The notes: a model not told the origin generated them from the letters alone. Shown: positions 1 to 11,948, numbered from the stretch's first letter. The stretch is 64,000 nt of DNA from Brachionus koreanus (GCA_016987375.1 PJRA01000412.1:2718570-2782569), one strand, 5' to 3'. Numbers and translations are program-made.

Positions 1-640
1 GCCACGCCAAAAGCTTACCGGTAAATCCATAGCTCTTTAACTTGATCTTTAGGAGCTTATGCGAAACGCGAACAAAAGCTTTCGAGAAATCTTAAAATAC
101 TACCACATCACTGAATCCTCTATTCAGGGCCTCAGTCATGATATCTAAAGTTTCTAAAAATTGGTTACACAGGATTTAGCATGCATAAATTCATGTTGAT
201 GAACAGACAGTATTTTGTGTTCTGATAAATTCATTACCATTTCATCTCTTATTAGCTTTTTCATTATTTTTATTAGTATTGATGGTAGCGATATTGGACG
301 GTTGTTTTCAGGATTTGTTTACCACTTTTCTTCTTTTATAATGGAGTAACATTAGTTCTTTTCCAACACGCTGGTATCATACTAGACTCGAATGATAACT
401 AAAACAAAAAATTCAGCGGTTCACATAAAAAATCGCTGCACTCTAAGTACATATGGATGTATGCCATCAGTACCTATTGATTTGTTTATGTCTAGCTCAT
501 CAAGCCTCTTTTTTAAATGAACTAAAAAAATGGTCACTTATACATTTTGCAATATTGTTGCCTTTGACCAATCGATTTCCAAATTTGTCAGTAAGTGACC
601 GGATTTTACACTTGACGTTCTTCTTATTATTTATATAAGA
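1..640 (-). mobile_element. LINE reverse transcriptase fragment, continues off the left edge
   Basis: Read on minus in several frames, this stretch gives the usual order of a non-LTR (CR1/L2/jockey-like) reverse transcriptase. A pre-RT segment with LDINKSIGTDGIHPYVL lies near 500-420, then a NNRPISLPSI motif near 320-280, a QHEF motif near 210, and a DFSKAF motif near 90. It then runs out of the window. Frames change and stops occur, so it is a decayed copy. The catalytic YADD box would lie beyond position 1 and cannot be seen. It has the same orientation as the LINE at 818-2600. Assignment to a reverse transcriptase is secure; the clade is not. Confidence 0.8.
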
Positions 641-817
641 GTATAACAGTTTTTTAATTATTTTTTGATATATTCGCTTTTAATTTTTGTTTATTTACTT
701 ATGCATCACCCGTTTAATCATTTCTGATATAAATAACCAAACCACCATCTGTTTGCAAATTCGGATCATTTCTATCTCAACGATGCATAGTGTAATTTGA
801 TAAATTACTGATTGATT

Positions 818-2600
818 TTTAGTAGTAGTAGTATTAATGCTGTGGGAAACTAGAGTCTACAAGTGGTGTCGCACTTAGACGACCCACTATAACAGCCTAC
901 GCCCAAATTTTAAATAAACTATTTTTGATAGCTTATATTTTTACATAAATTTTTTTTTTTTCTTATTTTTTTTCATCTCAATAACTTTTCAATCCTTTTT
1001 TTTAAAAATGTTCGTTTTTGTGACACTCTTAGTCACCGCATCCAGAGTATTCCAATTTCCTGCTGTCCGGTTTCTAAAAAAGTTGTGTCTCACTCCACAA
1101 TTTCGGATCAGCTGTCGCTCAATTGCTTTATGACAGGTTCTTTTGTTCCCTTCTGGGCTATTTTGACCATCTGAAGCCAGCTTTTGATCCCCGTTAATAA
1201 AGTCACTCTGTCATGACCGTGCACAATTTTATGTAGCTGGATGAGGTCACCACGATAACGCCGCTATGCAAGTGTAGACCAGCCGAGTGCTTCTCTTCTT
1301 TCCAAGTAGGGCTTGGCCTTTAATTCTGGTATCAGTTTTGAAAATCTTCGCTGTACTCGCTCCAGGATATCGATATCACATCGACGGTACGGATTCCAGG
1401 CTCCTACAGCAAGCTCAAGATGCGGGCGAACAAATGACTTAAAAAGTATGTCTACTAACCTTAGGGAGAAATATTTAAATGTTAGTCTGATTCGACTTGC
1501 GACCATTGTTGCTCTTGCCGCAGCTCTCTTGGCCTGTTCGCCTGACTTGAGATCACTGGTGATGATACCAAGATGCATAACGACACACTTTTCTTTGTTG
1601 AATTTAGTCTGCCATGTATCAGACCATATCAATCTATCCAGATCCAATTGAAGCTCATTAGAATCATCCAGCCCCTTTACTGGCTTCAGTAACTTGCTGT
1701 CATCCGCATAGAGTTTGCAAACGGAGCTGCATACGTCCGGCATATCATTGATGTATATGATAAATAGCAAAGGACCAAGCACAGATCCTTGAGGTACCCC
1801 ACTGGTTACCGATACCCAGTTTGAGGCAGTTTCACCGATCACTACTCGCTGCTTGCGTTCGCTAAGGAAAGAGCGTATCCATTTAACCAGTAAATCAGGG
1901 ATGCCATATGCTACTAGCTTAACAAGTAAAAGTTCATGCGACACTTTGTCGAATGCTTTTTCAAAGTCTAGGTAAACGACATCTGTCGGCAGCCTATGAC
2001 TCATGCAGTTTGTCAAGAAGTCGTTTCTAGAAGATTGGTGACACATGCTTTGTGACGCATAAAACATGCTGTTTATCTGTGATAAGCTTATTTACCTCAA
2101 GATGTTTAACAATGTAGTCCTTAATAAGCTACTCTAACACTTTGCATGGGACAGAAGTCAAGGAGATCGGACGATAGTTACTTGCCATCGTTCTGCTCCC
2201 TTTCTTATAAATCGGTGTAACATTTGCTACTTTCAATTTGGCAGGCACTTCAGACGCAATCAAGGATTGCTTATAGATCAGTGAGAGAGGTCCAGCTAGT
2301 GATTCAGCACACATCTTCAGAGCGTGTGTACAAATTTGGTCAAATCCAGATGACTTATTGATATCCAAACCCTCGAGTTTTGCCAAGCTTAACTTCAAGT
2401 AATGACATCATCAATTCTAAAACATTTGTCAGGTGTTACTCTTACTTTGAAGTTTTTTTCGGCGTGTATGTCTGCTGCTCTCAGAGTCGGCGGTTCGAAT
2501 ACCGAGACGAAGAAATCATTAAGTATATTGCATAGTCCTGCTTTATCTGTCACAATTTTGTTATCTGAGTCCATCAAAGCTGCTAAAAACTAATCGAATT
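818..2600 (-). mobile_element. LINE (CR1/L2/jockey-like) reverse transcriptase, 5'-truncated
   Basis: Minus-strand frames at 2577-2395, 2398-2129, 2067-1264 and a shifted frame down to a stop at 973 read together as one non-LTR polymerase. Seen in order are a pre-RT segment (NDFFVSVFEPP), KSSGFDQICTHAL, a SNYRPISLTS motif, DFEKAFDKVSH, SGVPQGSVLGPLLFIIYIND, the catalytic LYADD, the thumb, and a C-terminal NFFRNRTAGNWNTL segment. At least three frameshifts or stops make it a pseudogene, though the catalytic Asp pair survives. No endonuclease domain is present, so it is 5'-truncated near 2600. The 3' end on minus runs into a short (TAC)n tract at about 818-830. It sits about 50 bp past the stop of the transporter gene, on the same strand. 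Confidence 0.88.
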
Positions 2601-2651
2601 AAACTCATCCCATTTTTTGCATTATGAAGTTTGATTTGCGTAAAAAAAACG

Positions 2652-5600
2652 TTACTCCTCCATTATATCAGGTGCATCAGATCTATGTTTATCTGACGCT
2701 CCTTCATTTACCCCAACATTAGTTGAATCATTCAGAATTCTAGAAAATTTAAAACAATAAATCCACTTTATTCATGTTGACTTATCGATTCATTTAAAAC
2801 GGCATAACTAATAGAACTTTTATCAAAAAAGATTTCTTACTTTTTTGGCACTGTAAAATTTAAGGACAAAAATTAGAGTACAAATTGGAAAAACGATTTA
2901 ATTTTTTATTCTATTCTTGGAAAAATTGCTTTGCAAACAGTAAATTACTGTGCAAATTTATAAAAATGAATTCTACGCTTTTCAAAAAATTTGCAATTTA
3001 TTACAAACTTTATCTTTTGTTTTTTTAATGAGGGTCATTGCAGACTTTAGAATTCGTTTATATATCCTGTACGTTAATGTACTTTTAGCTATTTTAGCTA
3101 ATTAGATTAAAAAATTATGTCGTTTTTCCTATTTGTATTATAATTTTTGTACTAAAATTTAACATTGCCTTCTTTTTTAAAATTGTTTATCAAAAGTTTA
3201 AATGAATTTTTTATATGGTGTACTTAAAAATAATGGTTCACTGCTTAAAAATAATTTATTTTCTACTCAAACCTGATGTTTCAGTACTTAGAAAATTTGT
3301 ACTTAAAAGCAATTTTTCGATACTTAAAAATAATTTATTTTCTACCAATCTCACTTTTTCAGTCCCTAATTCTGATTATTGAGTACTTAAATGAAACAAC
3401 TTAAAAATTTTTTTTTTTTTTTATTTGTATTTCTGTAATAATATATCAGTACTTAAAAATAATTTTTTTTGTACTTAATTTTCATTTATCAGTACTTAAT
3501 TTAATTAAACTCTAATGTGTGATTACTTTTTAAAATTAAAAATTAAGCTAACAAAATAGCAAACAATCTAATTTATTATTGGTGTAAATGCTTATATATC
3601 TTACTATATAAAGCTATTGTTATAAATAAATAAATTGTACGTGAAATAAGTGAATTGTTTAAACTTACATTATTTACCTAAAATGGAAAATGAGGAAGAA
3701 TCAAGTTCTACTTCAACTGAATATAAAGGATCCTAAAGATGACACAACAAACGATATTGATGAAGGCGAACAAGAACCGAATTCACCAACACCAACAACA
3801 AAAAGGCTCTGATTTTATACTTATCTTTTATTAAATGCTGAAATAAAATTTTTACTATCTTAAATTTTTAATTTTTACTTGATTTTCGTTGAAAAGTACT
3901 CAAAAATTAGTTTTAATTACTGAATGATTACTATATGTATTGAATAATCATTTAAAGTACTTGAAAAATATTTTGAGTAGAAAAAAAATTAGTTTTAAGT
4001 ATCGATCAATCATTTTGAGTAGAAATCGATTGTTTTTAAGTAGAAATTAAGTTATTTTTAAGTACACCATAAAATATATACCATTTTTTAAATATCAAAA
4101 AATTGATTTCCTTTAATCAATTTTCTTGTCATTTTTGCATTTACCTTTCTAATAGATAATTGTTTTAAAAATTTTAATTTTTTTTTAGTAATCATTTAAA
4201 TCAAAAAGCCAAGAAAATTTTAGTAATTTGAAAAAAAAATTTACATGAGCCAATCCAAGGACAAAAATATAGTAATTTCTTTTTGTGGAATATTTAAAGC
4301 ACTGAGACTTGCTAACAATGCTAGAGTAGCCCCTGCAGGTATTCCAGCTGAGCCAATTGATGCAAAAGCAGCGGTAACACTTGCAACAAATATATCCACC
4401 GCACTCAATTGAATACTATTAAATTGAGCTATGAAAAGAGCTGCTACAAGAGTGTACATGGTAGTGCCATCTACGTTAACAGATGTACCAACTGTTAGCA
4501 TAAATCTAGCAATTACTTTTGTAATTTTGTTCTTCTCCTCTACGCATCTAATTGTAATAGGAAGTGAAGCAGCACTAATTCAAATTCAAAAGAAAATAAA
4601 CAGTTAAAACAGTTGAATTTTTTTAATTATTAATTTTACCTTGATGAAGTTGCAAATGCCATCATCAATGCAGTTAAAATGTTCTTAAAATAGCGAAAAA
4701 TATTTTTCCTGACTAAAACTAAATAAACTAAGCCAACTATAATCGCTTGAGAGATTAATGTCACAAATAGGGTAAGAATATAAAAGGGTATTGTGAGAAA
4801 AAGTTCGTTAACATTTTTTATATTCAAAATAACATTAACAACTAAAAAAAAATTTGCAATCGGTGAATACCTTTGAATTAAGATATAAAATAAAAAAATT
4901 GACATTTTGTTTTGTTTTTTAAATTACCACATGACAATTTTTATTATATAAATACATGATTCGTAAATAATATCAGATAATTTGATTAAAATATCGCTAT
5001 CCATTTTCGATATAACAATGCCAAATATTGATGTATAGAAAGCCAGACCTATGATATTCAAGCCTGGTCTCGATCCAATTTGCAACGAATACTCTTTAGA
5101 AAAAACTCCTATTATTTTTTAAAATTTTTTATTATTCTTTAAAAATACCATTATCTGATGTCACACTAACAGTAGATTCATAAAGTTCTAGACCAACTCT
5201 AATCATGTTATCCGGAAACAAATTTCTTATTTAAAATTTATTAATTTAGATTAATTTGGTTGAAAATAAAAGTTTTGTTTACCTAATCAAATCAAATATT
5301 GTGTTAATAATTACATATTTTTGATCAATTTCAAACGATGTGTTGTTTGCATTTGAATCTAAAGTGGTGTTTTGATTTCTTGATCGAAAACCAGGTTTTA
5401 TGGTAATACACATGATAACAGCGGTTAAAATTGCTGTAATCGTTGTAAGTAAATAAAATATGATAGCTTTTATTGCTGCCCAACCTTAATAAATTAAAAA
5501 TAAAGATATTGAAATATCAAGAATTTAAATTTTGAATAAGTCGTCAGTAAATGAAACATTTTATTAAAATGTTAAAACTAATTTAAGACAAAGTACCTAT

Positions 5601-7667
5601 TTTTTAGATTCAAATCAAAGAATAAAGATAAAAATATTAATAAATGATTCGTAAATAATATCAGATAACTTTATTTAGAATAAAGTAAGATACATTTCAA
5701 TTAACATAACATTAAAAGTTATTTGACTAATCTTAAATCTTCCTTTTCGAACAGTAGTAGTAGTAATAAAAAATACTGCGACCTAAGAAAAATTCCATTT
5801 AAGCCATTTATCCAGTCTAGCTTTAAAGATATTTTTTGTTTTAGAATTAATTGTTTCTTCAGAAAAGCTATTCCAACTTTTAATCACACGTTTTATCAAA
5901 AATGATAACGATGCATACAATTTTTTGACATCTTCTCTTACAATGTATTTTGTGTGTTTTCTCAAATTTTATACTTGATTGGGAGAAAAGTTAATTCCAT
6001 TAATAAGTTGAACATCATTCAAAACCATTTATTAAGATTTGAATTAAATAAATCACCGCTTATTCTTCTTACTTTGTGGTCAGTTAACTCTAGCAACTCA
6101 TATTTTTTTATATTCGTAACTACGAAGGAAAGGAATGATTTTTGTTGTTCTTCTCTTCTCTTCTCTTTTTCAAGTTCACCGATTTCTTTTTCTAAATATA
6201 GGTGCCAAAAATTTATTGCAAACTCTGAGTTGGGCCATACAAGCGATATATGTAGCATTCTTTAAGAATCTGTATTTAAATATTTGAATTTTTTTGCTAT
6301 CATTTATAGTATTCAGTTTGCACGATTTTTGCAGTATCGCACTTGGTTTTTTCCTATAAGGTCAGTTTGAATATAGATACCTTAATCCTTTTCTGGAATT
6401 TTTTTTAGATATTTTTTTAGTTCCAAATTTATTAAAAACCGTATAATCATAGTTTGGATTTTTTAAACCAATTTGCATTACAAGGCATTTTTCGATGTTT
6501 AAATCAAGAGACCAAGTGAGAGACTAACTTAAAATATGATGTTTATGTTTTTGAAGTAAAATGTTGTCTTTTACATCTTTAACAATTGATAATATTTTTG
6601 TATCATCAACATACTTCGCTCATTTATTTTTTACAACATTTGAAAAATCATTAAAAGTTTGTAGACCAAGATCTCTACGGCTTAAAACCATGCTGAGAAT
6701 CTGATAATAAGTTGTGCCGTAGAAGATAAAATAAGCTCTCAAGAATCTTACAGAGGTTACTTTTTAAGGAAACAGGACGATAATTACTTGCATTTAGTAT
6801 ACTTCCTTTTTTAAAAAATTTAACTAACATTTGCTATATTGCTAAACCCGTTCTAATGAAACATAAAAACTTAGGTAAAATTAATTAAGACAATTATAAC
6901 TTTATAATAAATGATTATATATCACCTTATACTTTAATGCTTGAAGCTTTACATTAGTGTAAAAATGAACGATAAAGATCTTGAAATTATAGCCTTAAGT
7001 GATAAAATTTCAGCATCATCTAAGAAAAACTCTAAGTAAAACGACTTGGATGCAAGCTAATGATGGCTAGTCCAGATTTAGTATGCTTTGTATACAAAAA
7101 TTTTTGTTGTCTATTTTTAAATAGCATTTTAAATTGATATTAACTTAGAAAAAAAAAGAATTTGATATTAGACAAACTATTTTATTTAAAAAATGTTTTG
7201 GAATATGGAAATATGCTAACTTTCACCTGTTTTAGAAGCTTTTAAACTGGAAACAATGTTTCCATAGTATAATTCACAAAATTCTTTAACAATTACTGTA
7301 TTATATTTGAATATCTTAATAGCGTTTAAAAAAAGAAAGTCATTTATTGGAGAAATTGTTCAGGAAAGTTTAAGATTATTTAAACTTTAGGAATTAGTTA
7401 AAACTTACCGTTCTTACTCTTTTGAATTCCATCTATGCTGCTTAAAAGACTTGAACAAATCAGTGGAAAAATTAAAAATTTCAAAATTCTCAAAAATATT
7501 TCGCCCGGAAAGGCAAAATAATCTTTTTCGATTTGATTTAAATTTGTAGTTTCTTTGATCAAAATTCCAAGACCAACTCCAAAAAAAACTGCTCCTATTG
7601 TAAGTATTAGCAAAAGGTTGTTTTTAAAATGCCTTTTAGCATTATTTAATTTTATTTTACAGGACAT
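2652..7667 (-). CDS. SLC1 family (EAAT-like) glutamate/neutral amino acid transporter, possibly non-functional
   Basis: SLC1 proteins are Na+-coupled trimeric plasma-membrane transporters. Seven exons join in phase: 7667-7409, 5484-5283, 5225-5149, 5108-4928, 4870-4640, 4574-4245, 2739-2652, giving about 455 residues. Family landmarks in order are an N-terminal TM1 (LLLILTIGAVFFGVGLG), YFAFPGEI, GWAAIKA, DLIRNLFPDNM, GLNIIG, RYSPIA, the HP1 serine loop (ATSSSAASLP), the TM7 signature as NVDGT instead of NMDGT, and HP2 SIGSAGIP. The last exon is phase-compatible but replaces the normal TM8 end (Asp, Arg-Thr, Asn, Asp ligands) with ILNDSTNVGVNEG, losing the substrate-binding Arg. Intron 1 (1.9 kb) holds a LINE fragment; intron 6 (1.5 kb) holds two inverted-repeat elements. 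Family call is firm; the final exon join and functionality are not. Confidence 0.82.
2847..3169. mobile_element. Foldback (palindromic MITE) copy in SLC1 intron 6
   Basis: The left arm starts GGCACTGTAAAATTTAAGG at 2847 and its reverse complement recurs ending at 3169 (CATTGCC). Arms of at least 55 bp pair with a few mismatches. The middle carries CAAATTTATAAAAATGAATT, which matches the middle of the foldback element at 42482-42910. It is therefore an older copy of that family. There is no coding capacity. Confidence 0.7.
3214..4071. mobile_element. Non-autonomous TIR element (MITE) with repeated subterminal motif
   Basis: The ends are inverted: TATGGTGTACTTAAAAATAA at 3214-3233 and its exact complement at 4052-4071. 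The inner flanks hold about ten imperfect copies of GTACTTAAAAATAATTT, in forward orientation in the left half and inverted in the right half. This pattern is typical of subterminal transposase-binding repeats. The outermost bases are TA, compatible with a TA target duplication. Around 3683-3810 a short acidic open stretch (MENEEESSSTSTEYK, then a frameshift to SPTPTTKRL) may be a remnant of an internal exon. It lies in intron 6 of the SLC1 gene. Confidence 0.72.
5745..6870 (-). mobile_element. LINE reverse transcriptase fragment inside SLC1 intron 1
   Basis: Minus-strand pieces include SNYRPVSLKSNLCKILES and SDSQHGFKP near 6830-6690. A segment at 6258-6019 (MLHISLVWPNSEFAINFW) matches the thumb region. 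The C-terminal end at 5965-5783 reads SWNSFSEETINSKTKNIFKA. Frames are broken and the palm with the catalytic Asp residues is not recognisable. On the minus strand the 3' end carries a short (TAC/ACT)n tract at 5752-5766, like the LINE at 818. It is a decayed copy in the same orientation as the host gene. Confidence 0.78.
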
Positions 7668-9155
7668 TAAAAAATTAACTTATCTTTAATTTTTTGAAAA
7701 TTTGAATAAATAAAAAAATAATTTGAATAAAAATTTATTAGAAAGCTGAAGAAAAATATTTATTAAAGGTGTACTTTATAAATCCTGTTCATCTTAGTCT
7801 GGTCTGAAAAAATTGAATCCATAAAATTCAATGCATCTTACACTAAAAACAAATTGTCATAGATACTTCTCTTTTTTTTATTGTTAAACAAGATTTAATA
7901 CAAAACATTTAATATTTAAAAAAAAGCAATTTTTTCAAAATCAGGTTTTTAAAAGTCGTTATTTTTAATATGTCTAAAAGCTTAAAAATAAAGAAAATTG
8001 CTTTCCATTAGAATTTATTAGATAAAATTATAGCAATTTTTTCTTTGAATAAATTCAGAAAAATTTTCAAAACTCTTGTTTTAATTTAAATTAAAAAAAA
8101 AATTCTGGAAATGTTATTAAACTTATAATTAATTATTAATTGATTAATTTTTTAAAATAAAAAAAATCTAGAACTTAATTCAAAAGAGTTTAAAATGCAA
8201 AAAAACTAGAGAGGTATAAAAAAACATAAAAAAAGATATTTTGTGAATAAAATACATAAAATAAAAATTATTTTTTATTTCTAAATAAAATTAATTGATG
8301 TGATTTAACTTAAAGTTTTGGAAAAGCAGAAAATCCTCTCATCATTTTTTGTTTAATAATTTAACATTTTCTAACATACACAAAAATATTTAAAAAGTTT
8401 TTTGTGGCTTCGCTTTAAAATTTTATCTCTAAAAAGTTAAAAAAATGGGATCAAAGTGATGGGGAAAAAAAATAATTTTTTAAGTTTTAAATCATTCATT
8501 TTTTTCTCTGAAAAGCAGCAACAAACTTAAGAATTTTTTGATCTTTCTCTATTGAATATAACCAAAAAAGGCTTCAAACTATTGAAAAATTAAAATTAAA
8601 ATTAAAAAGTGATCGAATTTCTATTGCATTAGACAGAAAAAAATTTTTGAGAAAAAAGTTTTAAATGCTAAAAATTTCCTTTTTTTCAAAAAGTGATGTT
8701 AACTTAATTAAATTTTACTGTTGGCAGGCCTAAGTTATAGACTGTAATATTTTTTAAATATTCTGGCACGATCACAAGAGTTTCTGGTTATTTGGTTAAT
8801 CTTGGTTTTCAAAGTGAATATTTCAAGTTTTATTTTTAATAATCTTCGAATATTCAGAGACTAATTGACAATCATCTATCTGAGTTGTAATAAAAGTTTT
8901 TCAGATCTTTCATAAGCGATTTGTATCTTATTTTTTTATTTGTTTCAATCGAAAGAATTGTATTGAAGCTTGTTTATGCTTCTTTTTAAATATTTTTTGG
9001 ATTACTCATTTTATTAGATATTATTGATTAGACCAAAAAATCCTTGTTTAAAAATACTTGTTTTACAGGAACAAATAAAGTAAAAAAACTCATTCAAAAA
9101 ATATATTCAAACAGTGAAAAAAAATATTGGAAATAAATTATTTATTTAAAAAATG
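7668..9155. other. AT-rich intergenic spacer between SLC1 and SMYD4 genes
   Basis: No credible coding segment on either strand, only runs of A/T. It contains one copy (8208-8269) of a 61-bp dispersed repeat whose second copy lies at 11949-12009. Since both flanking genes are on minus, this stretch should contain the SLC1 promoter and the 3' end of SMYD4, but no motif can be pinned down. Confidence 0.6.
8208..8269 (+). repeat. Dispersed 61-bp direct repeat, copy 1
   Basis: AGAGAGGTATAAAAAAACAT followed by an A-rich stretch and AATAAAATACATAAAATAA. It matches 11949-12009 in the same orientation with only a few substitutions. The two copies bracket the SMYD4 gene. Confidence 0.65.
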
Positions 9156-11186
9156 TTAAAGTAATTTTCTAATATTGATTAGGTTAAGTAATTGTTTGAT
9201 AGCTTCTTCGTAATTATTATAATCCTGAAAAGGTCTTTGAACACCATGTGAATACAAGGAATCCAAATAATTGCAAAAAAAATTCATTATATTTTCTAAA
9301 GTAGTTATTACTACTTTTTCATTCAAATCAAATTCCGAATTGATATTTAGAAAATTTCTCAATGCTGTTTGAGCATTGTGTTGATGCAGCTTCATGTTAT
9401 CATACTCGTACAAGCAGCCAGTGCATTCATCATTGTCTAAATTTTCTTTTCTACATTCAGCGCACAATAATTTCAACTTTTCGAGTTGACTCTCAATTTT
9501 GTCATAAAGTGGCCAGTCATTAATGCATGGCACACACTTACACTCAAAAAAATATTGATCCTTCAATTTTTCCTGTCTTTCTTTTAATTCATTTACTGCA
9601 TAAAGCACCCCATAATTGTCGTAAATCTGTTCACCCTTTTTGATATTTTGCAGCGCTCTCACTTGGCATTTTGATCCGCGAAAATTGCGTGTGACATGCG
9701 GATCACATGAATGATTGAACAAAGACAAAATGGCAAATATGCCGGCACCAATTCCTTGAGCTGATGATTCGGCCATGGCATTTTTTTTTGCATTAGAATG
9801 TTGTAATTCAGATACCTCGTGAGCATTGCACGAAATTGACTGCAAATGACGCAAAATTAGACCGCCAATAAACCATTGATTTTCTTTAAAACCTTCAGCT
9901 GTGTCTCCTTCAAAATAGCTATTATTTTCCAGCAGTTTAACTAGAAAAAATGAGACAAACGCTCGACGAAATAGATCGTTTAGTTTGCGAACGCGAGAGT
10001 TGGTGATTAAATTAAATACTGGCAAATATGAGTTCGATTGATAGACTTTTGATTCTCCTTCGGCAAAAGCCATACACGATCCATCTCTAACTAAGTTCTC
10101 AAACTGCTTTTCGTACTCTTCCAACAGTGGTTTAACAGACAAGAGATAATTTTTGCCCGCCTTCAGTACTATTCTCAAAGCAAGCCATTCCATATGAGTC
10201 AAACCAGACTCATTAATCAAAAAATTCAAATATTTGCATTCATATCTATGACTATGTGTCCATGAAGAAATTGCGCACTGTTGACTGCAATACACAACCA
10301 ACGAACACTGACTACAATAGGTTAAATTCATTTTTAATGCATTAAGCTTACAAAAACATTCAAAACAATTTTGACCTATTCTGTTACCAATTAATACACT
10401 TGCAAAGGGTGCTTCATTTACCAGCAATTCTCCTACTTTAATGTCTGTGGCTGCTCTTAGAAAATAACCTACATCGATTGAATAATCGATATCTATTGAA
10501 TTTGAAGCGCAAGCTATTTTAGAATTTGAATTTTCTAGGGTTAAATTAATGCTACCATAATTTTCACAAAAAAATTGTTCATCAAATGAGACTAAATTTT
10601 TGTCACGAGTACCAGATTTGAATTTTTTTTCAAATTTTTCATATATATCACTACTTAAATAGTTTTTGTGACTTTTAATAAACTCTAAACCCGAATTAAA
10701 TTTTTCTAGTTTGAGATAACAATTCAGTTTTCTTTCAATCAGCTTAGGGATTGATTTTTCTGGATAGCCAGCATTTAAAGCAGACTCAATATCATTCGAG
10801 CATAGCTGAAACTCATTTAAATGAAAGAAAACAGCAGAACGGTTTGCATAGGCCAGTGCCAAGTTGTTTTCGATGTCATCAGGCGAAGAAAACTGAATAC
10901 ATGAATTATATTTTAGTAATGCATCAAAGAATCGTTTTGTTTTAAATTGTTCATTTCCTTCTTGACGCAATTGACTGGCTTTTGTTGAGTCTTTTGGGCT
11001 AAAGCTTGTATGCTTGAAAAGCAAGTCGAGCTCTTTCCCTATGAAGCCTATATGCCATATGAACTTGAATCTGTCAAAATTAGTTGTTAATTTTATAAAG
11101 TTTTCATTTAACTGCTTGTCATGTGACTTTAGATGCTTGCAAATTTGGACAAACAGCGAATCGATTTTTCTAGGCCTGGTTTCCAT
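9156..11186 (-). CDS. SMYD4: SMYD4-like SET and MYND domain protein, intronless
   Basis: This is a putative protein lysine methyltransferase or chromatin cofactor of the SMYD family, 676 residues in one uninterrupted frame. Residues about 65-165 form TPR-like helices (QEGNEQFKTKRFFDALLKYN), which places it with SMYD4 rather than SMYD1/2/3/5. The first half of the split SET domain starts near 238 (GYFLRAATDIKVGELL). The MYND zinc finger is at 274-317 with CFECF...CSQCSLVVYCSQQC...H...C. The catalytic SET core has NHSCDP at 491-496 and YDNYG at 522-526. The post-SET cysteines CKCVPC are at 549-554. All expected zinc and cofactor motifs are present, so an active enzyme is plausible. It is unusual here in having no introns. 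Length is somewhat below human SMYD4 (about 800 residues). Confidence 0.92.
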   Translation of the reverse strand: METRPRKIDSLFVQICKHLKSHDKQLNENFIKLTTNFDRFKFIWHIGFIGKELDLLFKHTSFSPKDSTKASQLRQEGNEQFKTKRFFDALLKYNSCIQFSSPDDIENNLALAYANRSAVFFHLNEFQLCSNDIESALNAGYPEKSIPKLIERKLNCYLKLEKFNSGLEFIKSHKNYLSSDIYEKFEKKFKSGTRDKNLVSFDEQFFCENYGSINLTLENSNSKIACASNSIDIDYSIDVGYFLRAATDIKVGELLVNEAPFASVLIGNRIGQNCFECFCKLNALKMNLTYCSQCSLVVYCSQQCAISSWTHSHRYECKYLNFLINESGLTHMEWLALRIVLKAGKNYLLSVKPLLEEYEKQFENLVRDGSCMAFAEGESKVYQSNSYLPVFNLITNSRVRKLNDLFRRAFVSFFLVKLLENNSYFEGDTAEGFKENQWFIGGLILRHLQSISCNAHEVSELQHSNAKKNAMAESSAQGIGAGIFAILSLFNHSCDPHVTRNFRGSKCQVRALQNIKKGEQIYDNYGVLYAVNELKERQEKLKDQYFFECKCVPCINDWPLYDKIESQLEKLKLLCAECRKENLDNDECTGCLYEYDNMKLHQHNAQTALRNFLNINSEFDLNEKVVITTLENIMNFFCNYLDSLYSHGVQRPFQDYNNYEEAIKQLLNLINIRKLL

Positions 11187-11948
11187 TGAAAGTTAAGTTT
11201 TTGGGTTTTTGTTTTCAAAAAGGAATTTAAAGATCGATTGTTTTAAAACAATAGAAATAGTTATTGTATGATTTTTTTGAAATTATGATTTTATGAATCG
11301 TAAGCCAATAGATACATATAAATGAAAATTATGTATTGACCTCTAATCGATTGATTCTTTAATTATCTTAAGATTATTTTGAGCAAACCAGCTACTATTC
11401 ATAAGAATATTCAAAAAACTGCTTTGTACAAATATATGTATATGAGAAATCTATTATTCTTTGGTTTTAATTAATTAGACCTGTAAATATGCTTCTTAAT
11501 TTTTCAAGCCTTTAAAAAAATAACTTAAGTTTAGAATATTCAGAACTAAGGTGAACTTTTCTTTTCAGACATTAAAGCCGTAATAAACAAAAGCGAAAAC
11601 TCTACAAAAAAAATTAAATGCTTAATGTAAATATTATTTCAATTTAAATTTTAATCAACAAGCTAGTGCCCATGCCTTAAAAGACTTATAAACACTTCAT
11701 TTATTAAATTAATCATAAAATATAGAAAATAAAAAAAAATTACAATATTAAAAATAACTAAAAAGAAATTTATAAAAGATTTAAATTCGTTTTTTTCTAA
11801 TTACACAGCTATTTGAAAAAATTTAACAGCAAGTTATTCAAGTTAAATAATTCAAATTTTGAAACAAAGTCTAAAGCATTAAATAAATTTTAATAAATTT
11901 TTTCTGGAACCAAACATGTTTTATTTTTAAAATTCATTCAAAAAGTGG

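Noticed and set aside
1313..1651. 112-codon plus-strand frame over the LINE
   Set aside because: It is antisense to a clear reverse transcriptase frame.
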